This document shows positions 1 through 7,736 of a DNA stretch of 64,000 bases, in pieces. The notes below the pieces were generated by a model. That model was not told the origin of the DNA. It saw nothing but the letters and a program-made list of their open reading frames with translations, and did no database searches. The stretch covers positions 62,001-126,000 of the forward strand of contig CAZRBG010000002.1 in the NCBI GenBank assembly GCA_964598225.1. The letters run 5' to 3'. The stretch comes from SG8-4 sp964598225 (GTDB lineage Bacteria; Planctomycetota; Phycisphaerae; Sedimentisphaerales; Anaerobacaceae). A program made the translations under genes and the position numbers. Position 1 is the stretch's first letter, and every line of letters starts with the position of its first letter.

Positions 1-336
1 CATTGCGATAGCGCCGGCGAGATGTTCCGATTCACCCCTGAGAATCTCGATGGCCTTCGGCCCGCGAAAGACGAACTCAAGTCCAATGAGTAGAAAGACA
101 ATACCCCCGAAAATCTGGAAAGACGCAAACTCGGCATGAACTATGTTGGAGAATATTGCCTCTCCGAAGATAGCGAAGCACCAGAAGACAACGGTTGCGA
201 TCAGCCCTGCTCGTATCAGAACGTGAGTGAACTGCCTGTGGTCCAGTTTCTCAAGTACATCTATCAAGTAAACAATGACCAAAAAAGGATTGAGCAGCAC
301 GAGAAGCAAAGCTGTGGATCTTAGAAATTCTGTCAT
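1..336 (-). CDS. MarC-family integral membrane protein, partial (C-terminus beyond window)
   Basis: The reverse strand is open from an ATG at 336 to the window edge (112 residues, no stop). The translation is strongly hydrophobic, with an N-terminal membrane segment containing LLLVLLNPFLVIVYLIDVL, a second around residues 40-60 and a third around 75-92 (FGGIVFLLIGLEFVF). The NP in the first helix and the G-G-I-F-L-I-G pattern of the third are what I know from MarC/UPF0056 proteins (about 200 residues, six helices, function unresolved). The family assignment is recognition, not proof; only about half the protein is present. It is divergent from the sigma factor gene at 617, so the two share the 337-616 spacer. 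Confidence 0.6.
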   Translation of the reverse strand, partial: MTEFLRSTALLLVLLNPFLVIVYLIDVLEKLDHRQFTHVLIRAGLIATVVFWCFAIFGEAIFSNIVHAEFASFQIFGGIVFLLIGLEFVFRGPKAIEILRGESEHLAGAIAM

Positions 337-616
337 CTAATTCTATGCCGTATCGTGTAAATATGGTTTCAAAATAAAATACCGACTCCCCATTACTCAA
401 CTCAGAGGCGCCGCGTCTTTGCCGCGACTCTACAACATACAAGGCGGCTTTGTTCTGTCAAGAGACAAAATATCGGGCGGAAGGAGCGTTTTTTTCTCCT
501 TGTCTGTCATCTGCAGCAATGTTATGCTGTGCAGACGTATCGAGCTGGGATCGGCCCATGGAGGTGGCTGTCCGGGCGTATCAGACAGAAACTTATGAGG
601 GCTTTGATCAAGAACG

Positions 617-1177
617 ATGCAAAAGGATTCGGCCATATCTCACGAGACCCTTATGGTCCGCTTTCAGTCTCGGCTCGATTCAGAGGCTTTTGACGGGATC
701 GTCTCGGCGTATATGAGGCCCGCAGTGGGAGTGGCCCGGCAGATTCTTTCCGATCACAATCTGGCCGAGGACGCCGTTCAGGAGACTTTCCTGCGGGTAA
801 TCCGCAAGCGGCATCAATACAAGCCGGGCAGCCCGTTTTCGAGTTGGTTTTACGCGATTGTTCGAAATGTCTGCACGGATATGCTGCGAAAGCGCGCTCG
901 CGAGAAGAAGAGAATCAGCGAAGCGGTCCTTGAGCGCGAGCCCGTCAACCAGCAGGGTGATATGTCGAAAATTTCCGAATTGTTGAGCGTTCTTTCGCGC
1001 GATGATCGCGATGTACTCGTGCTGAGAATCGTGCACGGCCTCGGATTTCGCGACGTCGGCGCTGCGCTCGGTATCTCCGAAGAAGCCGCCAAAAAGCGTG
1101 CGCAGCGCGCCCTGAAGCGACTGCGCGCCAGGATACATGACGGCAGTTCGCAGGAAACCCTGCCGATAGCGCTTTAA
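617..1177 (+). CDS. ECF-type RNA polymerase sigma factor (sigma-70 family)
   Basis: This 186-residue protein has the two-domain plan of an extracytoplasmic-function sigma factor. Region 2 is at about residues 25-95 (AEDAVQETFLRVIRK and then SSWFYAIVRNVCTDMLRK, the -10 recognition helix). Region 4 is at about 120-172 (LSRDDRDVLVLRIVHGLGFRDV followed by a helix-turn-helix ending RAQRALKRLRARI, which would read the -35). The next gene on the same strand is a zinc-finger anti-sigma protein, the usual partner. The ATG at 617 has only a distant GAGG (597-600) as ribosome site; an ATG at 653 is an alternative. The stimulus cannot be told from sequence. Confidence 0.9.
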   Translation: MQKDSAISHETLMVRFQSRLDSEAFDGIVSAYMRPAVGVARQILSDHNLAEDAVQETFLRVIRKRHQYKPGSPFSSWFYAIVRNVCTDMLRKRAREKKRISEAVLEREPVNQQGDMSKISELLSVLSRDDRDVLVLRIVHGLGFRDVGAALGISEEAAKKRAQRALKRLRARIHDGSSQETLPIAL

Positions 1178-1491
1178 ATTCCAAAATTAAACCCTGACGG
1201 GTGGCAGCCTCAAGCCCGGACCGCCGCCACCCGGCGGTCCGGGCTTGGGGCTGGCCGGGAAACCCCACGTGTCTCGAGGAAGAGCCAGCCCCATCCCGAT
1301 AAACGACAATCGGGATGAGGCTGTTACCCGGTCGCGCGCCCCGCAGGCATCCTCTCGGCAAGCGCGGGCGGGACGCCCGCGACACGGAGCCGGTTGCAAA
1401 TGCATGATTCGGCTGAGGACATAAGATTTTTCCCCGCCTGTCCCGAAATGACTCTTGAGGACGTAGTGCATGATGATAGGAGAAGAAGAAT
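1178..1491. repeat. Intergenic spacer filled with palindromic repeats
   Basis: The spacer between sigma and anti-sigma genes holds at least three repeat units. One is a perfect 16-bp inverted repeat (1211-1226 with 1232-1247, 5-nt loop). The second is a CATCCCGAT/ATCGGGATG hairpin near 1293-1318, whose family recurs near 35552-35576 and 45116-45146. The third is the right half of a CGGGACGCCCGCGACAC element near 1365-1386, complete copies of which are at 14372-14422 and inside queG. There is no T-tract after the first hairpin, so I do not call it a terminator. Confidence 0.7.
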
Positions 1492-2916
1492 ATGGATTGC
1501 GGACAAGTAAATCGAAAAATCGAGTTGTATGTGCTCGGCGATCTGGCCGAATCGGAGCGGAATGCAGTTGAGGAGCATCTGAGGTCCTGCTCAGCCTGCA
1601 GGGTCGCCCACGACGAGTATCGTTTCCTGGCGGCTCAGATCAAAGAGTCCGCCAGGTCGGATTTGACAAGCCACGATTTCATTTTGGCGCGTGAGGTTCG
1701 TTCGGCGGTGAAAGTGGAGATTCGCCGGGCGAACTATCGCAATATGGCCTGGCGCGTTGTTCCCGCGCTCGGATCGGTGGCCGCGTGTTTGCTGCTGGCC
1801 TTTGCGGGTTGGTGGATGTGGGTCGCCTCCGGCAGCAGGATCGAGCCGATCCTTGCCGAAACTAACGACCGGCGATCAACAGCGAGGGCTTCCGGCGCCC
1901 CCTCTCTGCTTGAGGCATGGCAGCACAAGAGCGCCCCGTCGGCGCCGGGATCGACGGCGGACGAGGTTGTAGTTCACGGACAAAACATGTACCTGCTCCA
2001 GGCAAAAGATCGGCGGAGCTACGTGGCGGCGCTCGATACGCGGAGCGGACGGCAGAAATGGCTCTCCGACGTTCAAAGCTGCGGCTATCTTCTCGCGGAC
2101 GACTCGCAGGTCTACTGCCTGTCGCAAAGCGGCCCGGGAAAATTCGATCTTGTGGCACTCGATGCGACCGACGGCAGGCTGCTCTGGAAGCACGGCCGGA
2201 AGCATACGGAAAAATTGCAGGGCCCGTGCCGCCCGACTTTGCTGGCTGAAGATCGAATCTGCTGGACAGCCGACAGGACCGTTCACGTGCTGAGCCGCAT
2301 CGACGGCGAACCAAGCTGGACACGTTCGGTTCCGGATGGCGGTGCGCTGTCGGAAGCCGTAGTGATAGATGACGACCTCTACGTCGCCAACGCTTTCGGA
2401 CTTTATTGCCTCGACGCCAAGACCGGCGACGAGTCCTGGCGGCTGGCGTGCGGCGACGTAAGGTCCAGCAGGACCCGGCCGATGTTAGCTGCGGCAGATG
2501 GAGAAATCTATGCGTCGATGAGCCTCGGTCTTCGCGGCAGCAGATTATTCTGCATGGACACAGCACAACGCAAAATACTCTGGTCGAAGGTTGTAGACTG
2601 TTTCGCTCGCCTCGACGCAGTCGGCGACGTGCTCTACGTGCGCGATCAGAATATCCGGGCCCTTGAAGGAGCGACCGGACGATTGCTCTGGAGATGTTCG
2701 GCTGAGGGATGCAATCCGGTGACTTACGCCGAGGACCTTGCCTACTTCGTCGATTCGAGCGATCGGGGCAGGCTTGTTGCTCTGGACCGATACACCGGCG
2801 CCAGAGTCTGGGTGCTGCCCGGCATAAAATCCTGTGACGCTTTCATAAAAGTAGACGGCACGGGATTTATTAAAACGCCGGACGGTTTCGTGCACGCCTT
2901 CATTTTCAAAGGATAG
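1492..2916 (+). CDS. Anti-sigma factor zinc-finger domain fused to PQQ-like beta-propeller
   Basis: Residues 1-45 carry an anti-sigma zinc finger (C3, then HLRSCSACRVAH, the HxxxCxxC motif). A membrane helix lies near 87-112 (ACLLLAFAGWWMWVA). From about residue 155 to the end are repeated blades of the type VVHGQNMYLLQAKD, VIDDDLYVANAFGLYCLDAKTGDESW and DVLYVRDQNIRALEGATGRLLW, typical of PQQ-like eight-bladed propellers. The zinc finger should hold the upstream sigma factor in the cytoplasm and the propeller should lie outside as a sensor or scaffold (inference). The AGGAG at 1478-1482 fits the ATG at 1492. The propeller shows no obvious enzyme residues. Confidence 0.87.
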   Translation: MDCGQVNRKIELYVLGDLAESERNAVEEHLRSCSACRVAHDEYRFLAAQIKESARSDLTSHDFILAREVRSAVKVEIRRANYRNMAWRVVPALGSVAACLLLAFAGWWMWVASGSRIEPILAETNDRRSTARASGAPSLLEAWQHKSAPSAPGSTADEVVVHGQNMYLLQAKDRRSYVAALDTRSGRQKWLSDVQSCGYLLADDSQVYCLSQSGPGKFDLVALDATDGRLLWKHGRKHTEKLQGPCRPTLLAEDRICWTADRTVHVLSRIDGEPSWTRSVPDGGALSEAVVIDDDLYVANAFGLYCLDAKTGDESWRLACGDVRSSRTRPMLAAADGEIYASMSLGLRGSRLFCMDTAQRKILWSKVVDCFARLDAVGDVLYVRDQNIRALEGATGRLLWRCSAEGCNPVTYAEDLAYFVDSSDRGRLVALDRYTGARVWVLPGIKSCDAFIKVDGTGFIKTPDGFVHAFIFKG

Positions 2917-2980
2917 ACAGAAAGCATCGTAGAGTGTGCACCGCACACCGACAGACTTCAAAAGTGGAGATAAGCTGAAA

Positions 2981-3715
2981 ATGTTCATAATTCGTCGTTT
3001 TCTATTGTTAGTCGCTATCGTATCGATCTCAGCGGCAGGTTGTTCGACGGAGAAATTGTCTTTAAAGGAAATGCACACCGGCAAAAATGTCCCCGGCATA
3101 GTGCGAGCCAGCCGCGATACGCTGGCGCCGGTATACGCCCCGCTGGCCGAGCAATTAGCGGCCGATCTGAACCTGCGGGAGAAAGAGGGCGTGGGGATCG
3201 ACGTCGGCAGCGGCCCGGGAACGCTCATCGTAGAGCTTTGCGAGCGTACCAAACTGCACTGGGTTAACGCCGACATAAATCCAGACTTCTTCCCGCCTTT
3301 TTTCGAGATGGCGAGCAATCGCGGTTTCGCAGGCAGGGTCAGTGCGATGTTTGCCGACGTACACGACCTTCCGTTTCATGATAACTACGCCGACGTAATC
3401 GTCTCCAGAGGCTCTTTTCCCTTCTGGGAAAACAAGACCCGGGGATTCAGGGAGATATATCGCGTTCTCAAGCCGGGCGCCGTTGCTTACATCGGACGAG
3501 GTTTTTCAAGAAACCTGCCGGTAAAGACGGCTGGGGCGATACGCGCCAAACAGGGCAAGAAGATGAAATACGACCGCGCCGAGAAGGCTGAGGAACTGCG
3601 GAAAATAATGGATACTCTGGGAATCAGGACTTTCAAGATTCACGAGCCTTCTCCTCCGGGCAGCGAGGACGTCAATTACGGCGTCTGGATCGAGTTTCAC
3701 AAACCGCTGAATTGA
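2981..3715 (+). CDS. Predicted lipoprotein with class I SAM-dependent methyltransferase domain
   Basis: The start at 2981 is chosen because a GGAGA lies about 10 nt upstream and because it begins a clear lipoprotein leader (MFIIRRFLLLVAIVSISAAGC, cysteine at about residue 21). The mature part contains the SAM-binding motif I GIDVGSGPGTLIVEL (about 73-87). It is followed by an acidic end of strand 2 (VNADIN), a FADVHDLPFHDNYADVIVSRG stretch like motifs II/III, and FREIYRVLKPGAVAYIG, typical of type 11 methyltransferases. A methyltransferase that is apparently exported and lipid-anchored is odd, since SAM is cytoplasmic. Either the leader is a membrane anchor facing inward or the fold has lost its catalytic role. 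The substrate is unknown. It lies between the anti-sigma gene and the oxyanion-uptake operon. Confidence 0.75.
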   Translation: MFIIRRFLLLVAIVSISAAGCSTEKLSLKEMHTGKNVPGIVRASRDTLAPVYAPLAEQLAADLNLREKEGVGIDVGSGPGTLIVELCERTKLHWVNADINPDFFPPFFEMASNRGFAGRVSAMFADVHDLPFHDNYADVIVSRGSFPFWENKTRGFREIYRVLKPGAVAYIGRGFSRNLPVKTAGAIRAKQGKKMKYDRAEKAEELRKIMDTLGIRTFKIHEPSPPGSEDVNYGVWIEFHKPLN

Positions 3716-3740
3716 AGAGAACGTGAATAAAGGAAACTGA

Positions 3741-3809
3741 ATGTACAAATCACGGCGATTTGCGAGGCCCCGGCTGCAACCGGATCTGAACCGGGACGGG
3801 CAGGTATGA
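3741..3809 (+). CDS. Possible 22-residue arginine-rich leader peptide
   Basis: An ATG at 3741 has a good ribosome site (AAGGA, 6-7 nt upstream) and opens 22 codons rich in Arg (begins MYKSRRFARPRLQPDLN) before a TGA at 3807. It lies in the 187-nt leader of the binding-protein operon. It overlaps GC-rich sequence able to form hairpins (CCGG...CCGG near 3768-3782, CCCC...GGGG near 3818-3832, CCAAAG/CTTTGG near 3834-3847). It could be a leader peptide or chance. I found no match to a riboswitch consensus that I know. Confidence 0.25.
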   Translation: MYKSRRFARPRLQPDLNRDGQV

Positions 3810-3902
3810 GTTGTAGAACCCCAAGCGGGGGCACCAAAGGTCTTTGGCAATTTCAAGGTATGCGATTATATACTGATTATTTAAGAAAGGGAGGCTCTTA
3901 AA

Positions 3903-4679
3903 ATGAAGTCGATCAGAAGTCACAGAACTGCAGCAGTGTTGCTGCTTGTTGCCGGGTGCGGATTATTAACCGGATGCGGCCAAAAGGAAGAACTGGGCGA
4001 AAGCGCCGAGCTGATGGTCTTGTGCGGCAGCTCTTTTGTCAAGCCGATGGAAAAGCTATGCACCGAATTCGCCGCCGAGACGGGTATCAAAACGGCAACC
4101 AGCATCGGAGGCAGCGAGGACCATCTGCCTCATGTGAAGCTACATGAAAAAGGCGATCTCTATGTCACACATGACCCGTACCTTGACTATACGCGCGATG
4201 CCAATGCTCTGGACGGTCACGTCCACGTGGGCTTTGTTGCGCCCGTGCTGGTGGTTCAGGAGGGCAATCCGAAGGGCATAAAGAGCATAGAGGACCTGAC
4301 TAATCCCGAGTTGGAAGTCGCGTTGACCGATCCGGAGTTCTCTACCGCGGGAGAAATGGTCTTTGCCCTTCTGGAGAAGAAAGGCATCAAAGACGAGGTC
4401 CTGAAGAACGTCGAAAATCGGCTTGTAAGACAACACGCCGACTTGGGGAATCTTCTTAAAACGGAAACCGTCGATGCCGGGATTATGTGGAACGGCGTAG
4501 CTCACACCTTCAGGGACTCGGTTGACGTTGTCAAAACGCCTTACGAGTACGACAAGGAAATCCGAGTCCACATCATCAGTCTGAGCTATACCGAACACCC
4601 CGAGGCGCTCGATAAGTTCATGGAGTTCGCCAAAAAAAGAGGTAAGACAATCTTCACCGAGTTCGGATATGTGAAATAG
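3903..4679 (+). CDS. Periplasmic oxyanion-binding lipoprotein, ModA-like (1 of 3)
   Basis: This 258-residue protein has a lipoprotein leader with the LLTGC lipobox (cysteine near residue 25). It then has a type II periplasmic binding fold: ELMVLCGSSFVKPMEKL, the strand MWNGVAHTF, and a family-typical YTEHPEALDKFMEF near the C-terminus, where ModA/WtpA proteins have P-x-A-x-x-F. It should deliver molybdate, tungstate or a related oxyanion to the ModB/ModC pair at 6912-8464; the true ligand is not visible. The GGGAGG at about 3889 fits the ATG. It is the first full gene of the operon and is followed after 17 nt by a paralogue. Confidence 0.8.
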   Translation: MKSIRSHRTAAVLLLVAGCGLLTGCGQKEELGESAELMVLCGSSFVKPMEKLCTEFAAETGIKTATSIGGSEDHLPHVKLHEKGDLYVTHDPYLDYTRDANALDGHVHVGFVAPVLVVQEGNPKGIKSIEDLTNPELEVALTDPEFSTAGEMVFALLEKKGIKDEVLKNVENRLVRQHADLGNLLKTETVDAGIMWNGVAHTFRDSVDVVKTPYEYDKEIRVHIISLSYTEHPEALDKFMEFAKKRGKTIFTEFGYVK

Positions 4680-4696
4680 GATGGGGGAATAAGAAG

Positions 4697-5479
4697 ATGA
4701 GAAAGCTCCTGTTGGCAACAGGTATCGTCGCCTTGGCGCTGATCGGCTGCAAAGAAAAAGAGCCTCAACAATCCGGCTCCGGGACCGCGGAGCTTCTGCT
4801 CTACTGCGGTGCAGGGATCCGGCCGCCTGTGGAGGACCTTACCGAGGCATTCGAGGGCGAGTACGGCGTCAAAATCCGCACCGATTATGCCGGCAGCGAG
4901 GTTCTTTTGTCCAAGCTCAAGCTTGCCCGCAAAGGCGATCTCTATATGCCCGGCGACAAACACTACGTGGACCAGGCCGCCCAGGAGGATATGATTCTAT
5001 CTCAGCAATCTGTTTGCTACTTCGTGCCGACTATCTTAGTCTGCAAGGGCAATCCGAAGAATATTAACGGCCTGGAGGACTTGACCAGAGAAGGCGTTAA
5101 GGTGGGTCTGGGAGATGCCGAGGCCTGCGCCATCGGCCGAAAGACGAAGCAAATTTTCAAAAAAAACGACATCCCATGGGAAGAGATCGAAAAGAATCTA
5201 GCTTTTCAGTCTATGACCGTTAATGAATTGGGCATGCAGATCCAGGCGGCTTCGCTTGACGCCGTGATTGTATGGGATGCTATCGCCGGCTACTACGGTA
5301 AACACGGAACCGAAGTGCCTATCCCCCCGGATAACAATGTAATCTCTACGGTGAATGTTGGCGTGCTCAGCTTCACTGAAAACCGCGCGCTGGCCGAAAA
5401 GTTTGTTGAATTTGTGGCATCTGATGCCGGACAGGCGATTTTTGCCGACCATAATTATCGTACCGAAGCGGTAGAATAG
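4697..5479 (+). CDS. Periplasmic oxyanion-binding lipoprotein, ModA-like (2 of 3)
   Basis: This 260-residue paralogue of the preceding protein has the lipobox LALIGC at about residues 13-18. The fold markers are LLLYCGAGIRPPVEDLTEAF, KGDLYMPGDKHYVDQA, VCKGNPKNINGLEDLT, AVIVWDAIAGYYGKHG and ALAEKFVEFVASDAGQAIF. The phrase LYCGAGIRPPVE with GDLYMPGD is characteristic of a ModA-like subfamily that I associate with molybdate/tungstate-type anion binding in anaerobes; specificity is inferred. It is separated from the next gene by 267 nt with its own promoter, so it may end the first transcription unit. Confidence 0.82.
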   Translation: MRKLLLATGIVALALIGCKEKEPQQSGSGTAELLLYCGAGIRPPVEDLTEAFEGEYGVKIRTDYAGSEVLLSKLKLARKGDLYMPGDKHYVDQAAQEDMILSQQSVCYFVPTILVCKGNPKNINGLEDLTREGVKVGLGDAEACAIGRKTKQIFKKNDIPWEEIEKNLAFQSMTVNELGMQIQAASLDAVIVWDAIAGYYGKHGTEVPIPPDNNVISTVNVGVLSFTENRALAEKFVEFVASDAGQAIFADHNYRTEAVE

Positions 5480-5542
5480 ATCGACATTGCCGGCGCAGCG
5501 CTGCCAAATGGGGGTATTTAACTCTGGCGTGCAGTATTTTCC

Positions 5543-5570
5543 TTGTGAATAATCCTGCAACGCTTATAAT
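5543..5570 (+). promoter_or_regulatory. Predicted sigma-70 promoter for the TSUP/ModBC half of the operon
   Basis: TTGTGA at 5543-5548 and TATAAT at 5565-5570 are separated by 16 bp. Between this promoter and the gene at 5747 lie a GGCGGC/GCCGCC hairpin (about 5596-5615) and a 16-codon open frame (5679-5729), both of unknown meaning. Confidence 0.5.
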
Positions 5571-5746
5571 ACCCATTTTGCGTTTGCTGGCGTAGGGCGG
5601 CTCGAGACGGCCGCCTTCTAAATTGGGTAATCCTGTGAGTTGCCCTCAGGGGGCTTTATTCGGAAGATCAGAGAGAATATGGCCAAAATGAAGGATGTGC
5701 TGCAATCTATTCGAGAACAAGGAAGGTAAGAAAGGTTAATATTACT

Positions 5747-6103
5747 ATGGTGTTCCTTTACATACTTTTGGGCTTGGTAGCGGGCATTTTTGGCGGTTTG
5801 ATCGGCATAGGCGGAGCAATAATTATAATTCCCTGCTTGGTCCTTTTATTCGGCATGTCGCAGCATACGGCTCAGGGGACAACGCTGGCTTTGATGGTGC
5901 CGCCTATCGGGCTGCTGGCGGCGTGGACTTATTACAAAGCGGGCTTGGTCGAGCTGAAAATTGCAGGTTTAATATGTTTGGGATTCTTTGTTGGGGGTTT
6001 CATCGGCGCCAAATTTGCCACCCAAATCCCCGATGCCATGCTGCGGAAAATCTTTGGGGTAATGTTGCTCATCGCATCATTAAGAATGATTCTCTTGAAA
6101 TGA
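5747..6103 (+). CDS. Half-size TSUP (TauE/SafE) family membrane carrier
   Basis: The 118-residue protein has about four membrane helices and the N-terminal TSUP signature GLVAGIFGGLIGIGGAIIIIP. It also has HTAQGTTLALMVPP and a second glycine-rich helix FFVGGFIGAKFATQIPDAMLRKIFG. Full TSUP carriers (about 250 residues) have two such repeats; this has one, so it would work as a dimer if functional. TSUP proteins move sulfite, sulfonates and other small anions. Its place between oxyanion-binding proteins suggests export or uptake of a related anion (inference). The reading frame is intact and ends normally, so I do not call it a pseudogene. Confidence 0.8.
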   Translation: MVFLYILLGLVAGIFGGLIGIGGAIIIIPCLVLLFGMSQHTAQGTTLALMVPPIGLLAAWTYYKAGLVELKIAGLICLGFFVGGFIGAKFATQIPDAMLRKIFGVMLLIASLRMILLK

Positions 6104-6146
6104 AAGTCTCTAAATACGAATGTAGTAGAACCTGGAGGTCAAAGTA

Positions 6147-6902
6147 ATGAATCAGCAGAGCAATGACAAGCTCGTACGAATTTTCAGCGCGAGAGCGTGT
6201 GCCGAGCCTTTGGAAAAGGCTGCAAAGCTTTTCGAGGAGCAGACGGGCATCCACGTAGCCATCGACGTTTGCAGCCGGCATTGCGCCGAGCCGGTCGCCG
6301 AGGAGGCCACGGGGGAAACCGGCGGTGACGATTTCCTTCTCGAGATTTCCGACGCCGGCATCCACGACCTCGCTATAGGCGGCGCCGAGTATCTGCTCGA
6401 TGACGGTGAGGTAAGAGGAATCGTGCAAAAAGGCGAGCGGCGGACCATTGCCAGCCGCGTCGCGGCTATAATCGTGCCCAAAGACAATCCGAAGAATATA
6501 CAGACTGTTGCCGATATGGCTCAGCCGGGCGTGCGAGTGGGCGTGTCGGTTCTGGATTGTCTTAAAGGGCTCTGGGAAGATGTCAGCGGCCGACTGGGCC
6601 TTGTCAGCAAGATTCGAGAGAACATTACTTATTATGCCAACGGATGTATCGCCATCGTCGAGGCCGCCGCAGAAGGCAAGTTCGACGCGGCATTCGGCTG
6701 GACCGCTTTCAAGCATCTGGAGCCTGACAGAATCAAACTTATCGAGCTGCCCAAAGATCAGCAGGTGCTCAGAGGAACCGGCGTTGGGATGCTGTCCTTC
6801 GCCAAGAACCTCGACAACGCCAGACGGTTTATGGACTTTCTGGTAACGCCCGAATCGCGTGCATTCTATCAGGAGTTTGGTTGGGTTCTCGAAGACGAGT
6901 AG
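6147..6902 (+). CDS. ModA-like binding protein without a signal peptide (3 of 3)
   Basis: This 251-residue protein is homologous in pattern to the two lipoproteins upstream (KLVRIFSARACAEPLEKAAKLF, VPKDNPKNIQTVADM, FGWTAFKHLEPDRIKLIEL, MDFLVTPESRAFYQEFGW). It starts MNQQSNDKLVRIF with no hydrophobic leader. The start is secure: GGAGG sits about 10 nt upstream and no earlier start adds a leader. It has five cysteines, among them ACAEP and VCSRHCAEP near the ligand end. It is likely cytoplasmic, so it may be an intracellular oxyanion sensor, store or chaperone rather than a transporter subunit. It may be made from the promoter at 5543 with TSUP and ModBC. Confidence 0.7.
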   Translation: MNQQSNDKLVRIFSARACAEPLEKAAKLFEEQTGIHVAIDVCSRHCAEPVAEEATGETGGDDFLLEISDAGIHDLAIGGAEYLLDDGEVRGIVQKGERRTIASRVAAIIVPKDNPKNIQTVADMAQPGVRVGVSVLDCLKGLWEDVSGRLGLVSKIRENITYYANGCIAIVEAAAEGKFDAAFGWTAFKHLEPDRIKLIELPKDQQVLRGTGVGMLSFAKNLDNARRFMDFLVTPESRAFYQEFGWVLEDE

Positions 6903-6911
6903 CCGGCGGCA

Positions 6912-7736
6912 ATGGAAACATCAACGAACACCCCGATAAGAGGCTGGCGAGATCGCATCTTCTCTGCCGCGGCTATATCCTTTGTCGCGGTGTTCATTTT
7001 TTTCGTTCTCGTGTTGATTGCCGCCGACATTCTGTATGTGGACAGGCAGGCACTGCTCAAGGCCCTCACTTCCGGGTTTGTTCTCCGCGCTCTCTGGATG
7101 AGTGTCTGGACGAGCTTTCTGAGTACATTCCTGGCGCTGCTTTTCGCTGTGCCGATGGGGTATGCCTTGAGTCGATTCAGCTTTCCCGGGCGGGTCCTGG
7201 CGGATGCGGTAGTGGATCTGCCCATAGTGTTCCCGCCGCTTGTTGTGGGCCTTACGCTGTTGGTGTTCTTTTCGCAAACAGCGCTCGGCAAATGGATACA
7301 GGATGATCTCGGAATGGAATTCGTTTTTCAGCCGAAAGGTATTGTGCTTTGCCAGTTCGTTGCCGCCGCGAGCTTTGCGATCCGCTCGGCAAAGACGGCG
7401 TTCGACGATGTTGACCTTCGTTACGAGAACGTTGCACTTACGCTCGGCTGCACCCAATGGGGCGGCTTCCGGAGAGTCTCGCTTCCGCTGGCTCGAAACG
7501 GCATCATCGCAGGCGGCATCCTGACCTGGGCCCGGGCGCTGGGACTTTTCGGTCCGTTGATAATCTTCGTCGGCACCGCCGGCGGCGTCAGAGTCCTGAG
7601 CACGACAATCTTTCTCGAACAATCGGTGGGTAACCTCGAAGTAGCTCTGGCGATTGCATTGCTGTTGATCTTTGTCGCCCTGATAGCCGTGATTGGAATT
7701 CGTCTGGTCGGCGGCTCGACCCTGGTGAAACTATGA
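6912..7736 (+). CDS. modB: Molybdate/tungstate-type ABC transporter permease
   Basis: A 274-residue inner-membrane protein with about six helices, in the range of ModB-like permeases (about 220-280). The cytoplasmic coupling loop (EAA-type motif) is seen as YENVALTLGCTQWGGFRRVS followed by LPLARNGIIAGGILTWARALG. It follows the binding-protein gene by 9 nt and its stop overlaps the ATPase start by 4 nt (ATGA), so the three are translated together. The substrate is inferred from the ModA-like neighbours; sulfate or tungstate cannot be excluded. Confidence 0.85.
   Translation: METSTNTPIRGWRDRIFSAAAISFVAVFIFFVLVLIAADILYVDRQALLKALTSGFVLRALWMSVWTSFLSTFLALLFAVPMGYALSRFSFPGRVLADAVVDLPIVFPPLVVGLTLLVFFSQTALGKWIQDDLGMEFVFQPKGIVLCQFVAAASFAIRSAKTAFDDVDLRYENVALTLGCTQWGGFRRVSLPLARNGIIAGGILTWARALGLFGPLIIFVGTAGGVRVLSTTIFLEQSVGNLEVALAIALLLIFVALIAVIGIRLVGGSTLVKL

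Noticed and set aside
680..1138. Minus-strand frame opposite the ECF sigma factor
   Set aside because: No recognisable protein; the plus-strand frame is a full sigma factor with a partner gene.
3716..3902. Molybdenum-cofactor or c-di-GMP riboswitch before the ModA-like operon
   Set aside because: The hairpins do not match the conserved bases I know for either class; kept only as a possible leader peptide region.
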